Shown: positions 43,788 through 53,417 of the stretch, piece after piece | Layout: each line of letters opens with the position of its first letter | Numbering within the stretch: position 1 is the stretch's first letter | Assembly (NCBI RefSeq): GCF_002117105.1 | Contig: NZ_CP019343.1 | Coordinates: 1,798,001-1,862,000, forward strand | Direction of reading: 5' to 3' | DNA: 64,000 bases | From: Oceanicoccus sagamiensis | Lineage (GTDB): Bacteria > Pseudomonadota > Gammaproteobacteria > Pseudomonadales > Dasaniaceae | Made by a program: the position numbers and the translations under genes | The notes under the pieces: generated by a model | What the model saw: the letters and a program-made list of their open reading frames with translations, nothing else | Told to the model about the DNA's origin: nothing | The model's database searches: none

Positions 43788-46685
43788 CTAAAGATTTTGC
43801 AAGGCGCTATTTAATTCTCGTTCCAGTCGGCGCTTGTGTTGTAAAAAATAAACGGTTTGATGGTTTTTGCCAGACGCTTCATCGCCACAGCGGCTAAGGT
43901 CCAGATCGGTGATATAGCAGGGGTAGCGCTCGTGGGAATTGCGGCGGCCCAGAATAAATCGGGCGGCGGTATTAAATAAATCTTTGCCCAATTCCAGTTC
44001 GGTAAATTCCTGTTGGTCGCAGTAAATATTAAATAATAAGCGGCCATTAAAATCTTTATCGCCAATTGCCTGTACGTTAAAGAAATTCCCCCCGGATATT
44101 TCATTGACTAAATGCCGGCGGGTTAGCTGTACGGCGTTAGCCGCTTCAATAATTTGATAATACTCCAGCTCAAAATGGCTCAGGTCAAAGTTTGCAAAAT
44201 TAAAGCCATCATTTCCCGTGCCCTGGCTTTCGCTGCTGCGCCGGAATAAGGTGGACTGAATAAATTGGTCCAGTGGTGAGAGCAAACTGTGCTCGTCACG
44301 AAACGGTGCGGTAAAGCAGTGCAGGGAGCCCCGTTCATCCATCACATAAATATCGGCAACGGTATCGCGCTGTTGGTAAAACACCTGGATTTGTTCGGGC
44401 TGTGCTTGCTGGATAATTGCTTCCAGTACCGAGTGATTTAAACAGTAGCGGTCAAGAACAATAGGGCTATATTGCGCCTGTAGTTTGCCGAGATGGCTGA
44501 GCAGGTTGGCATAACCGCCAACACGTTCAATAACCGGGCGGTTATCGATAAACTGCAAGACGTAATACTCTTTTTGAATTTCCAGTATATACCGTGTGTT
44601 CGCGGGTCTTGTGCCACTGTAATAACAGGCGGCAATATCACGAAACAGTTCTTCTACCCGCATAGTAATTGCGTTAGAGCGGGTGGGGCAGAAACAGCGA
44701 ATATCCAGTTTGGGCAAGGTGCCGTTATTGCCCGGTGGCAGCATTAATAAATAATCTTTTAAGCAACGGATTAACGCCAGATCGCCATCATAACGACGGG
44801 TGCTGACTTCGCCCCAGCTATTCACCAGTATTTGCTCAACATTCAGTACCAGATTTTCTCGCAGGGCACTGTAGCCCAGACTATCGGTTTGTGAACTTAA
44901 GCGCTCAATACCCTGGGTGCGAAAATGGCCTAACGGGTCTACGCCGACGTTAATAAAGAGTTTAATTTGTGTGGGTCGCATCGCCTGGCCAAAGCGGTCG
45001 TGTTTTTCTTCACCCTCATCATCATATTGCTTGGCAACCGGTAGTTTTTGTCGCAGGCTGCGAATCATACTGTGTAATTCATATTCGGTGACGCCATGTT
45101 CACCTTCAATAATATTGACGCGGGTTGAATGGTCTAACAGGCTGTTAAAGTGGCACCATGCTAGCAGTGTGGTTAAGTCATCAGCGCGCTTAATGGGTTT
45201 GTCCCTGACGATATCGCGAGGGATCATTTCTTCTGCGCTTAATGCCCAGGCGGTTTTTTCTTCACCGTATTCAACGGTGGTGGTTTGATAGAAGGTCAGG
45301 GTGTCTTCTACTAAACTTTTGGCAATGCCGGGGTTAATCCATTCAATCTTTCCGGCCTTGCGTTCAAAGGCGGCATAGAGTTTTCGCCCCAGTACGGTCA
45401 TTTCCTGAGAGTTAATCATCGCGGAAGCACGGGTGCGGCGGGCAAATTCCAAAACAAAGCGGTAGCTATTGGTCAGCTCGCGCACCAGTTGTTTTTGCTC
45501 TGCCATAACCCGGGCGACTTTCCACTGGTTGCGGGCATCCAAATTAAATAATTGTTCTTTCGGCCAGCGCCATTGGGCCACCAGTTTTTCCATCAGTTGC
45601 CGCTGCCAGGATTTAGAGCTGGTACGGCTGGGGCGTGACAGCGGTTTGCCGACCTTAAAATAAAAACAGCGACGCACCAGCTCCAGTCTTTTTAATTCAT
45701 TGCGCTCGAGTAAATAGTGTTCCAGTTTTCGATAGACGACCACATAAGGGTCTAACTCATCGATATCCAGTTGATCGTTATAGATCGCCCGTTTAAAGCT
45801 GGTGCTTAAGGGTTCTACATCCGGGTACTCGGCGGCATAGACTTCAGTCAGCAGTATTTTTAAAACCGACTTATAGGGTGAGTCGATCGCTTTATACAGT
45901 TGCCAGACACCGGCGCCGACAAATTCACCGGCGGGGATATGGCCCACACCACCAAAGTCCAGGGTTTCATCCTGACGCACAAAGCGTTTTTTACGCAGGG
46001 TATTGGCGTAGTGGTCGTAGTGTTGTTCTTCTTCCGGTGGAATTAACCACCAAATCGGTATGCGCCCGGCAATCAATAAGCCGGTGCGGTAAAACTCATC
46101 CAATAATAAATAGTGTTGGCTGCTGCCGCAGTCTTCGGTGGACAGTGACTCCCGCTCACCCAGGCGAAACTTTTCATCTTCCATTAAAAAGAAGTGGGCT
46201 TCTAAACCAATCGTCATTGCCCAGCGGCTAATATCATCGCACTTTTGCCGCAGTAGCATGGTTTCTTCATCGTTGATCGGGGGGTGGCAGAGCCAGATAT
46301 CCAGATCAGAGCTTTCAGATTGTGCCACCGTGCCGCAGGAGCCCATCAGGAATATACCGTTAATCTGCCGCTTCATGGTGGGCTGGCGGCGGTAGGTAAA
46401 GCTGCGGCAAAGGCGCTGTGTTTTTTGCACATCCCGCTTGCTGGGGTTATAGCCTGCCAGCCCTGCGGGGGTCTGGTGAGAGACATAGCCCGGCAGCATC
46501 GGGTGATTGACGTGAAACATCATCGGCAGTAATTCCAGGAATATCTGCTGACGAGCACCCAGCGCAGACTTGGTCCGGGCCAAACGGGCATTATTGACCT
46601 GGAGAAAGCGTTGCTTGATGGTTTTTAAGGTCTTGCGATCGACACCCTGGTCAATCGAAGAGTGGGTTATTTCTAGGGACGACAT
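43788..46685 (-). CDS. cyaA: Class I adenylate cyclase CyaA
   Basis: Makes cAMP from ATP for CRP-type control (965 aa, a little longer than E. coli CyaA). The N-terminal catalytic domain carries the nucleotidyltransferase signature L-M-G-S-C-G-T-V-A-Q and S-S-D-L-D-I-W-L-C with the metal-binding Asp pair (about residues 113-133). The remaining part is the regulatory domain conserved among class I cyclases. Proximity to lptM-lysA-dapF is the same as in Pseudomonas. Confidence 0.93.
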   Translation of the reverse strand: MSSLEITHSSIDQGVDRKTLKTIKQRFLQVNNARLARTKSALGARQQIFLELLPMMFHVNHPMLPGYVSHQTPAGLAGYNPSKRDVQKTQRLCRSFTYRRQPTMKRQINGIFLMGSCGTVAQSESSDLDIWLCHPPINDEETMLLRQKCDDISRWAMTIGLEAHFFLMEDEKFRLGERESLSTEDCGSSQHYLLLDEFYRTGLLIAGRIPIWWLIPPEEEQHYDHYANTLRKKRFVRQDETLDFGGVGHIPAGEFVGAGVWQLYKAIDSPYKSVLKILLTEVYAAEYPDVEPLSTSFKRAIYNDQLDIDELDPYVVVYRKLEHYLLERNELKRLELVRRCFYFKVGKPLSRPSRTSSKSWQRQLMEKLVAQWRWPKEQLFNLDARNQWKVARVMAEQKQLVRELTNSYRFVLEFARRTRASAMINSQEMTVLGRKLYAAFERKAGKIEWINPGIAKSLVEDTLTFYQTTTVEYGEEKTAWALSAEEMIPRDIVRDKPIKRADDLTTLLAWCHFNSLLDHSTRVNIIEGEHGVTEYELHSMIRSLRQKLPVAKQYDDEGEEKHDRFGQAMRPTQIKLFINVGVDPLGHFRTQGIERLSSQTDSLGYSALRENLVLNVEQILVNSWGEVSTRRYDGDLALIRCLKDYLLMLPPGNNGTLPKLDIRCFCPTRSNAITMRVEELFRDIAACYYSGTRPANTRYILEIQKEYYVLQFIDNRPVIERVGGYANLLSHLGKLQAQYSPIVLDRYCLNHSVLEAIIQQAQPEQIQVFYQQRDTVADIYVMDERGSLHCFTAPFRDEHSLLSPLDQFIQSTLFRRSSESQGTGNDGFNFANFDLSHFELEYYQIIEAANAVQLTRRHLVNEISGGNFFNVQAIGDKDFNGRLLFNIYCDQQEFTELELGKDLFNTAARFILGRRNSHERYPCYITDLDLSRCGDEASGKNHQTVYFLQHKRRLERELNSALQNL

Positions 46686-46818
46686 GGGTCACAGTATAGG
46701 CTGCATTGCGGGTTTCTGTGATGTTTATCGGCCGCTAATAGCTTCGCTAAAGCACAAATAGAGAGCACTCTCACATTTCCGCCTTAAGCATCGCCCAATC
46801 GAAGCCACAACACCATCG

Positions 46819-46944
46819 TAGGGTGGATTATAATCCACCATCCCCCACCAGATAAAAGGCACCGTGAACCCTGCCCTTCATCAGCAGTAGCGAGATGTAG
46901 TGTTGTTAATGTCAGGAGACTGGGAGGTGGATTATAACCGATCC
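46819..46944. repeat. REP-like palindrome plus degenerate second copy
   Basis: A perfect GGTGGATTATAATCCACC at 46822-46839 with a TAGG extension is followed, about 90 bases later, by a broken copy GGTGGATTATAAC (46926-46938). The second arm has decayed. It lies between cyaA and argH and ends about 10 bases before the argH stop codon. Confidence 0.72.
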
Positions 46945-46954
46945 TGCGAGTTAG

Positions 46955-48352
46955 TTAGCGCTGACTTAGGCGCTGAGCTGCGCGTTTGGAGGCTTCGATA
47001 ACCTGTTTAGGAGCTGTTCCGCCAATATGATCACGGGCAGACACAGAGCCTTCCAGTGTCAGTACATCAAATACATCGGCAGTAATCGTATCGCTAAACT
47101 GCTGTAATTCTTCCAATGTCATCTCGGAGAGGTCTTTCTCCTGTTCAACACCATAGGCCACGGATTTACCCACAATTTCATGGGCATCACGGAAAGCCAC
47201 CCCTTTGCGAACCAGATAATCCGCCAGGTCCGTAGCGGTGGAGAAACCACGGCGAGCCGCTTCTTCCATCACATCTTTCTTAGGTTTAATGGCAGGCACC
47301 ATATCGGCATAGGCTTTGAGGCAGTCCTTCAGTGTGTCGATCGTATCGAACAGCGGCTCTTTATCTTCCTGATTGTCTTTGTTGTAGGCCAGTGGCTGGG
47401 ACTTCATCAAGGTCAGCAGGGAGATTAAGTGACCATTAACACGGCCAACTTTGCCGCGAACTAATTCGGGCACATCCGGGTTTTTCTTCTGCGGCATAAT
47501 TGAGGAGCCAGTACAAAAGCGGTCTGGTAACTCGATAAAGTTAAATTGGGCAGAGGTCCAAAGCACCAGCTCTTCACTAAAGCGTGATAAGTGAGTCATT
47601 ACCAGGCTGGCAAAGGCGGTAAATTCGATCGCAAAGTCACGGTCACTGACTGAGTCCAGCGAGTTTTCAGTCGGCGCATCAAAGCCTAATAGCTCAGCGG
47701 TCATGGCTCTATCGATGGGGTAGGTGGTACCGGCCAGAGCCGCAGCACCCAGCGGGCTTTGATTCATCCGGGCACGGCAATCCATTAAACGGCTGTAATC
47801 GCGCTCCAGCATTTCATTCCAGGCCAATAGGTGATGACCAAAGGTCACTGGCTGGGCGGTTTGCAGATGGGTAAAGCCGGGCATAATAGTATGGGCTTCG
47901 TTACCCGCTAGAGTGGTTAGGCCTTGTTGTAAGCGGGTCAGTTCTTTAGCAATGCTATCTATTTCATCACGTAAATACAGGCGAATATCGGTAGCCACCT
48001 GGTCATTACGAGAGCGGCCAGTATGCAGCTTCTTACCGGTAATACCGATCTTATCGGTTAACCTGGCTTCAATATTCATATGCACATCTTCCAGTGTCAC
48101 TGACCACTGAAATTCACCGGCTTCCACTTCGCTGCGGATAGCTTCCAGCCCGGTTTGAATCTGCTGGTATTCATCTTCGGTGAGTACGCCCACCTTGGTC
48201 AGCATCTGGGCATGGGCCAGCGAGCCATTAATATCGTGATGGTACATACGCTGATCAAATTCAACGGAGGCAGTAAAACGCTCAACAAAGGCATCCGTAG
48301 GTTCTGAAAAACGTCCGCCCCAAGGCTTAATGGCTGGTTCTTTATCGGTCAT
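46955..48352 (-). CDS. argH: Argininosuccinate lyase ArgH
   Basis: Last step of arginine synthesis: argininosuccinate to arginine and fumarate. The 465-residue length fits. The fumarase-family signature [12 protein letters not shown] lies near residue 278 and the catalytic His in T-G-R-S-R-N-D-Q and H-T-L-Q-type segments before it. The start opens with [10 protein letters not shown] shortly after the ATG, as in the family. ATG 48352 is preferred over a GTG 12 bases upstream. It is divergent from algZ, the Pseudomonas order. Confidence 0.95.
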   Translation of the reverse strand: MTDKEPAIKPWGGRFSEPTDAFVERFTASVEFDQRMYHHDINGSLAHAQMLTKVGVLTEDEYQQIQTGLEAIRSEVEAGEFQWSVTLEDVHMNIEARLTDKIGITGKKLHTGRSRNDQVATDIRLYLRDEIDSIAKELTRLQQGLTTLAGNEAHTIMPGFTHLQTAQPVTFGHHLLAWNEMLERDYSRLMDCRARMNQSPLGAAALAGTTYPIDRAMTAELLGFDAPTENSLDSVSDRDFAIEFTAFASLVMTHLSRFSEELVLWTSAQFNFIELPDRFCTGSSIMPQKKNPDVPELVRGKVGRVNGHLISLLTLMKSQPLAYNKDNQEDKEPLFDTIDTLKDCLKAYADMVPAIKPKKDVMEEAARRGFSTATDLADYLVRKGVAFRDAHEIVGKSVAYGVEQEKDLSEMTLEELQQFSDTITADVFDVLTLEGSVSARDHIGGTAPKQVIEASKRAAQRLSQR

Positions 48353-48555
48353 GGAGAAAATCACTATCTGGTGGTTGGCTATGGCGCCGGATTATAACAG
48401 AAGAGTCAGCAGCCGGTTAGCTATGGCTTTTTCGGTGGCCAATCGTGAGAAAATAAGGAAGCGCTTCAAATATAATGACTTTAGTCTTCCCCTGTGAGGG
48501 TTGCTTTAGCCGTCCTCTGCTATAGTTTGAGCACACAAGCCAGTTCTTTAACGCT

Positions 48556-49635
48556 ATGAATAACAACGATAAAACCACCGCCGATCAAGAATTCTTTATT
48601 CCTGATTTGTGCAATGTCCAGGCCGTGCTGTTTTTGGTGCTGGTGGCGGAGCTATTGGCCTTTGTACTGGAGCTGGCGGATGGCAGTTTGCAAAGTTTTT
48701 CCTGGCAGTCGTTTTCGTTAACCTCCCTCTTTGTACTGTGGTCGTTTTTACTCAGTGCCGCCCTGTTATGCCAAATCCGCCCCAGACTGACTGACTGGCC
48801 ATTGGCAAAAGCAGCCAGTGCTTGTTATTTATTGATATTAGCGGTGGTGGCCTCCACCAGTATTATGGGGCAGTGGATGTTGCAGGGCGCTCTGGCCGGG
48901 GCCGGTGATTGGTCAATCGATGGTTGGCAGCTAACCACGGATATCTTGATCTGTGGGGTACTGGCAGGGATTATCCTGCGCTATTTTTACCTGACCCAGC
49001 AGTTGCGGCTTAATCAGCGGGCGGAGTTACAGGCCCGCATTCAAGCGCTGCAATCGCGGATACGCCCGCATTTTCTGTTTAATAGTATGAATATTATCGC
49101 CAGCTTGATTGCCGTAGACCAAGAGGCGGCGGAGACTGCGGTTGAGGACTTGGCCGGGTTATTTCGCGCCAGTTTGGCGGAGGCGCAAACCGAGGTAACG
49201 CTGGCGGACGAATTAGAATTGTGCCGGCGCTATGCCCGTATTGAACAATTACGTCTGGGTGATCGTTTAAACATGGATTGGCAGTTGGACGATGCGCCCC
49301 ATAGTCTGCCCATCCCCAGCCTGACATTGCAGCCATTATTGGAAAACGCGATTTATCACGGTATCCAACAGTTACCCAAAGGCGGTGTTGTCACCATCAA
49401 TGCCGCCTTAAGCGAAGATATAGTAACCCTATCGGTCATAAATCCGGTGATGGAGCATGTGCCCAGTGACGTGGACGGTAATCAATTAGCCCAGGACAAT
49501 ATCCACCGCCGGTTACAAGCGCTCTATGGCCCCAGAGCCAGTTTGACCACAAAGATGGTTGATGGTGATCACCATGCTGTGATTGTCTACCCGGTGGTGG
49601 GCCGGGTTGTAGAGTTGGAAAAGGATAGCGCATGA
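48556..49635 (+). CDS. algZ: Sensor histidine kinase AlgZ/FimS (LytS family)
   Basis: A membrane histidine kinase of 359 residues. Four hydrophobic segments occur in the first 150 residues. The His_kinase domain follows, with R-I-R-P-H-F-L-F-N-S-M-N (phospho-accepting His near residue 172), and the ATPase N-box L-Q-P-L-L-E-N-A-I-Y-H-G. Glycine boxes are less clear than in LytS, and AlgZ of Pseudomonas is also atypical there. Its stop overlaps the algR start by four bases. In Pseudomonas the pair controls alginate, twitching motility and virulence; targets here are unknown. Confidence 0.9.
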   Translation: MNNNDKTTADQEFFIPDLCNVQAVLFLVLVAELLAFVLELADGSLQSFSWQSFSLTSLFVLWSFLLSAALLCQIRPRLTDWPLAKAASACYLLILAVVASTSIMGQWMLQGALAGAGDWSIDGWQLTTDILICGVLAGIILRYFYLTQQLRLNQRAELQARIQALQSRIRPHFLFNSMNIIASLIAVDQEAAETAVEDLAGLFRASLAEAQTEVTLADELELCRRYARIEQLRLGDRLNMDWQLDDAPHSLPIPSLTLQPLLENAIYHGIQQLPKGGVVTINAALSEDIVTLSVINPVMEHVPSDVDGNQLAQDNIHRRLQALYGPRASLTTKMVDGDHHAVIVYPVVGRVVELEKDSA

Positions 49636-50390
49636 AGGTATTAATCGTTGATGATGAGCCTTTGGCCCGTATGCGTCTGGCCCGATTATTGGAGCAGCAG
49701 CCAGACTGCGAGGTGATCGCGGAGGCTGAAACAGGAGAGCAGGCCATTGCGGCCTATAATCAACACGGCCCTGATGTGGTGCTGATGGATATCCGCATGC
49801 CGGTTATGGATGGCCTTGAAGCCGCCCGCCATCTCACAAAAAGCGATGAGCCCCCCGCCGTTATTTTCTGCACCGCCTATAACGATTATGCCCTTGAAGC
49901 CTTTGAAGCCAATGCTGTCGATTACCTGTTAAAACCCGTCAATAGAGAAAAACTGTCGCTGGCACTGGCCAAGGCGCAAAAGCTTAATCGGGTGCAGCTG
50001 TCAGCATTGGTTAGCGATAATCAGGCCGATAACCCTGAGCTCAGCACCGAACGCAGCCATATCTCCGCCAAATCCAGTCGCGGTATCGAGCTGATTGCGA
50101 TTAACGAGGTGCGTTATTTTCTGGCAGACCACAAATATGTCACGGTCTTTTACTGTCAGGACGGTGAATTAAAAGAGGTGCTAATCGATGACCCGCTTAA
50201 GGAGCTGGAGCAGACATTAGCTGAGCAGTTTGTCCGTATCCACCGCAATGCACTGGTGGCGGTCGTCCATATCAGAGGACTGGAGAAAACCGAGCAGGGC
50301 GCCCTGTTGAAAATTGCGGATGTGGAGCAGGGGCCTCAAGTCAGCCGTCGGCATATGCCAGCGGTGCGTAAGTTGCTGCAAAGGCTATAA
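49632..50390 (+). CDS. algR: LytTR response regulator AlgR
   Basis: A 252-residue response regulator. The receiver domain has the D-D-E acidic pair near residue 7, the phosphorylated Asp in V-V-L-M-D-I-R-M-P (residue 54), and the Lys in L-L-K-P-V. The C-terminal LytTR DNA-binding domain spans about residues 145-252, with V-R-Y-F-L-A-D-H-K-Y-V-T-V and R-I-H-R-N-A-L-V. It partners with the kinase encoded directly upstream. The order algZ-algR-hemC-hemD is conserved with Pseudomonas. Confidence 0.93.
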   Translation: MKVLIVDDEPLARMRLARLLEQQPDCEVIAEAETGEQAIAAYNQHGPDVVLMDIRMPVMDGLEAARHLTKSDEPPAVIFCTAYNDYALEAFEANAVDYLLKPVNREKLSLALAKAQKLNRVQLSALVSDNQADNPELSTERSHISAKSSRGIELIAINEVRYFLADHKYVTVFYCQDGELKEVLIDDPLKELEQTLAEQFVRIHRNALVAVVHIRGLEKTEQGALLKIADVEQGPQVSRRHMPAVRKLLQRL

Positions 50391-50474
50391 AAATCCGCTT
50401 AGGCACTTTGTCCTTAAGCCCCAGTCAATTATTATAGGGGCCTCTAACCATTATTATTGAGTGACACCTGTTAT

Positions 50475-51412
50475 ATGTCCGAGCAACTGGTCCGTATTGC
50501 CACCCGAGAAAGCCCCTTAGCCTTATGGCAGGCCGAGTTTATCAAGGCCGAGCTGGAGGCTGCCCATCCCGGCCTGCAAGTCGAGCTGCTGGGCATGACT
50601 ACCCGAGGCGATCAAATTCTGGATTCCCCGTTGGCCAAAATCGGTGGCAAAGGCCTGTTTGTGAAAGAATTGGAAACAGCCCTGTTAGATGGGCGCGCCG
50701 ATATTGCCGTGCACTCGATGAAAGATGTCCCGATGGAATTCCCTCGTGGCCTGGGGCTATCCATTATCTGTGAACGGGAAGACCCCCGTGATGCTTTTGT
50801 CTCCAATCACTATAAAAGCCTGAATGAGTTACCGGAAGGTGCCCGTGTGGGTACTTCAAGCCTGCGCCGTCAATGCCAGATTCGCGCCCAGCGTCCAGAC
50901 CTTAATATTGTCGATTTACGCGGAAACGTTAATACCCGTTTACGCAAATTGGACGAGGGTGAATACGATGCCATTATTCTGGCCAGCGCCGGCCTATTGC
51001 GCCTGAATATGGCCGATAGAATTACCGACCGTATTAGCCCTGAAGACAGTTTGCCCGCCGGTGGCCAGGGTGCTGTCGGTGTTGAGGCCAGAAATAATGA
51101 CGAGCGGATTAAAACATTATTAGCCCCCTGCATCATCAGGCCACGGCCGAGCGAGTTAATGCAGAGCGCGCGTTAAATTTAAGGTTACAGGGTGGTTGCC
51201 AGGTGCCCATTGCCTGCTTTGCGATTGAAAACCCCGATAACAAAAAAGAACTATGGCTGCGTGGTTTAGTGGGCAGCCCCGATGGCAAAACCTTATTACG
51301 TAGCGATCGCCGCGCCGATCGCAACTCGGCAGAAGCCTTGGGGATTGCCGTGGCAGAAGATTTATTGGCCCAGGGTGCCGCTGAAATTCTGCAAGCGGTT
51401 TACCAGCAATAA
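50475..51412 (+). pseudogene. hemC: Porphobilinogen deaminase HemC, frameshifted at a C run
   Basis: HemC polymerises four porphobilinogens to hydroxymethylbilane. The 5' part from ATG 50475 reads normally: [13 protein letters not shown] at the start, then V-H-S-M-K-D-V-P, and continues as far as L-L-A-P. The protein then continues in another frame as [14 protein letters not shown], with Q-G-G-C-Q-V-P-I-A holding the Cys that binds the dipyrromethane cofactor. Adding one C to CCCCC at 51124-51128 restores about 313 residues. Loss of hemC would block heme synthesis while hemD, hemX and hemY remain intact, so a sequence error is the simplest explanation. Confidence 0.9.
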
Positions 51413-52183
51413 ATGTCATTGCAGCCGCTATCCGTATTAGTAACGCGGCCACAGGGGCAGGCAGCCCCTTTAATGGCTGCGATTGAACACGCTGGTGGTG
51501 ACGTCTGGCATTATGCCGTGATGGCCATTGCTGAATTAACTACTGACGAGCAGCGCCAACAGTGCAAGCAAACGATAATGGCACTGGATGAATACCAGCA
51601 TATTATTTTTATCAGTGGCAATGCGGTTCACTTTGGCATGGAGTGGATTAACCACTATTGGCCACAGCTACCGCTAGGCATTAACTGGTATGGTATTGGC
51701 AAGAAAACGGTGGCGCAATTAATCGAGCAGGGGGTGCCCTGTGTCGATAGTGGCAGTAGTGGGGCGATGAATAGCGAGGCTCTGTTACAGCATAACAACC
51801 TGCAACAACTGGCGCAGCAAAAAGTGCTGATTGTTCGTGGGGTCGGCGGCCGTGATTATTTGGCGGAGCAATTAAGTCAACGCGGTGCAAAAGTTAGCTA
51901 TGCTGAATGTTATAAGCGGTTATTGCCCGCGCTGCCTAAAGGCGAGCTAACAGCGATGATAGCGCATAACGCGGTTAATACGGTTTGCTTAAACAGCGGT
52001 GAAAGCGTCAACAACTTTTACCAGCTACTGGGTGATGATAGGGCGCCATGGCTAGACCAGCTAACTATCGTTGTTCCCGGTGATAGAGTAAGCGCTATCG
52101 CCAGTGAGCTTGGCTTTGCGCAAGTAGTAACGGCGGAAAATGCCAGTGACGAGTCAATGCTGGAGGCTTTAAAGCGTCTTTAG
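51413..52183 (+). CDS. hemD: Uroporphyrinogen-III synthase HemD
   Basis: Closes and inverts ring D of hydroxymethylbilane to uroporphyrinogen III (256 aa). Two pseudo-symmetric domains are expected; L-V-T-R-P-Q-G-Q-A at the N-terminus, Y-G-I-G-K-K-T-V near residue 93 and I-V-R-G-V-G-G-R near residue 142 are typical. The ATG directly follows the hemC stop codon with no gap. Confidence 0.9.
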   Translation: MSLQPLSVLVTRPQGQAAPLMAAIEHAGGDVWHYAVMAIAELTTDEQRQQCKQTIMALDEYQHIIFISGNAVHFGMEWINHYWPQLPLGINWYGIGKKTVAQLIEQGVPCVDSGSSGAMNSEALLQHNNLQQLAQQKVLIVRGVGGRDYLAEQLSQRGAKVSYAECYKRLLPALPKGELTAMIAHNAVNTVCLNSGESVNNFYQLLGDDRAPWLDQLTIVVPGDRVSAIASELGFAQVVTAENASDESMLEALKRL

Positions 52184-52193
52184 TTTTAGCTCT

Positions 52194-52266
52194 ATAAACT
52201 GAGTCTTATAAATAGCCCAATAAATCTAGCCCGATAAACCCAGTCCAATAAATATGGACTTATAAA
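52194..52266. repeat. Short ATAAA repeat with 14-bp period
   Basis: ATAAA begins at 52194, 52208, 52220, 52234, 52248 and 52262, so five intervals are 14, 12, 14, 14 and 14 bp. The bases between resemble each other (AGTCC, AGCCC). It fills the hemD-hemX gap and ends just before the GTG start of hemX. Confidence 0.6.
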
Positions 52267-52280
52267 TAATGGAATAACGC

Positions 52281-53417
52281 GTGGATAATCAACCGCCAGA
52301 CAATAAACAAGAAGGCTCCCCCGTGGTCATCGAGTCAGCTAACACATCACCAAAGCCTGGGGCGCAAAAAACCGGGCCGGGTTTAGCCCTATGGCTACTA
52401 ACTCTGGTGATTGCGGTAGCCGGTGTTGGTCTGGGTGCTTTCTTATGGCAGGGTGACACAGCGCAACAGCAAAGCTTGCAACAAAGTCAGGCGGATATTG
52501 CCGGCGCAATTCAGCGGGTTGATACCCATGCCGATAATGCCAGAAATCTCCAGCGTCAATTCGACCAGCAGCAAGCTGACAGTCGACAGCAGCAACAGCA
52601 GTTATTGCAGCGCATTGATAACTTGCAACAACAATTAAGCAGCCAGCAAAAACGTTTACAGTCCTTATCGACAACCGATCGCAATGATTGGTTATTGGCC
52701 GAAGCCGAGTATCTAATGCGTCTGGCTAACCAGCGTTTACTAATGGGCAAAGAAGTTAATGGCGCGTTGGCGTTATTACAATCTGCCGATGCCATTATTA
52801 AAGAACTGGACGACAGTGCGCTTTATCCCGTGCGACAGGCCTTGGCCAATGATATGGCGGGACTGCGGGCCGCTGTCAATATTGATATAGAAGGGCATTA
52901 TTTACAGCTGGCGGCGCTGGCGCAACAGGCGGAGCAATTGCAATTAATTAAATTACCCGAGCTGACCATCAGTGCACCGCAAGAGCCCAAGGTAGAAACC
53001 TGGCAGCAACGTTTGGCGGTAGGTTTTCAGGCGGCATTGGATAAGCTCAGCAGCTATATTCAAATTAGCCGCCGCGATGAAGTTTATAGACCCCTCCTGG
53101 CGCCGGAATATGAAGCGGCGGTGCGGCAGAATGTTCGGCTGATGTTTGAACAAGCTCAAATGGCCAGTTTAGCGGGCAAGCAAAAACTCTATGAAGATAG
53201 CTTATCCAAAGCCCACCACTGGTTAACGACTTACTATACGCTGGACAAAGTGTCGACGGATGCTGTGATTGCGCAGCTGGACAGTTTACAGCAACAGCAG
53301 ATAGAAATACGCTTGCCGGATATATCCAGTTCCCTACGTGCCCTTAAAAACTATATAGAAACCATTCATCAGGTTAAACCCGTGCAGCCAGCAGAGCCTT
53401 CTGAGGAGTCAGCTTAA
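52281..53417 (+). CDS. hemX: HemX family membrane protein
   Basis: A 378-residue inner-membrane protein. One membrane span (about residues 34-53) follows a short cytoplasmic tail. A long Gln-rich coiled coil (about residues 58-130) and a helical periplasmic domain come next. It is often called uroporphyrinogen-III C-methyltransferase, but there is no SAM-binding methylase domain, so that name is misleading. It starts with GTG and overlaps hemY by one base (TAATG). It is thought to assist heme synthesis or membrane organisation with HemY. Confidence 0.88.
   Translation: MDNQPPDNKQEGSPVVIESANTSPKPGAQKTGPGLALWLLTLVIAVAGVGLGAFLWQGDTAQQQSLQQSQADIAGAIQRVDTHADNARNLQRQFDQQQADSRQQQQQLLQRIDNLQQQLSSQQKRLQSLSTTDRNDWLLAEAEYLMRLANQRLLMGKEVNGALALLQSADAIIKELDDSALYPVRQALANDMAGLRAAVNIDIEGHYLQLAALAQQAEQLQLIKLPELTISAPQEPKVETWQQRLAVGFQAALDKLSSYIQISRRDEVYRPLLAPEYEAAVRQNVRLMFEQAQMASLAGKQKLYEDSLSKAHHWLTTYYTLDKVSTDAVIAQLDSLQQQQIEIRLPDISSSLRALKNYIETIHQVKPVQPAEPSEESA

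Noticed and set aside
52281-53417. hemX as a uroporphyrinogen-III methyltransferase
   Set aside because: There is no SAM-binding methylase domain; the protein is a membrane-anchored coiled-coil type, so the enzymatic name is not supported.
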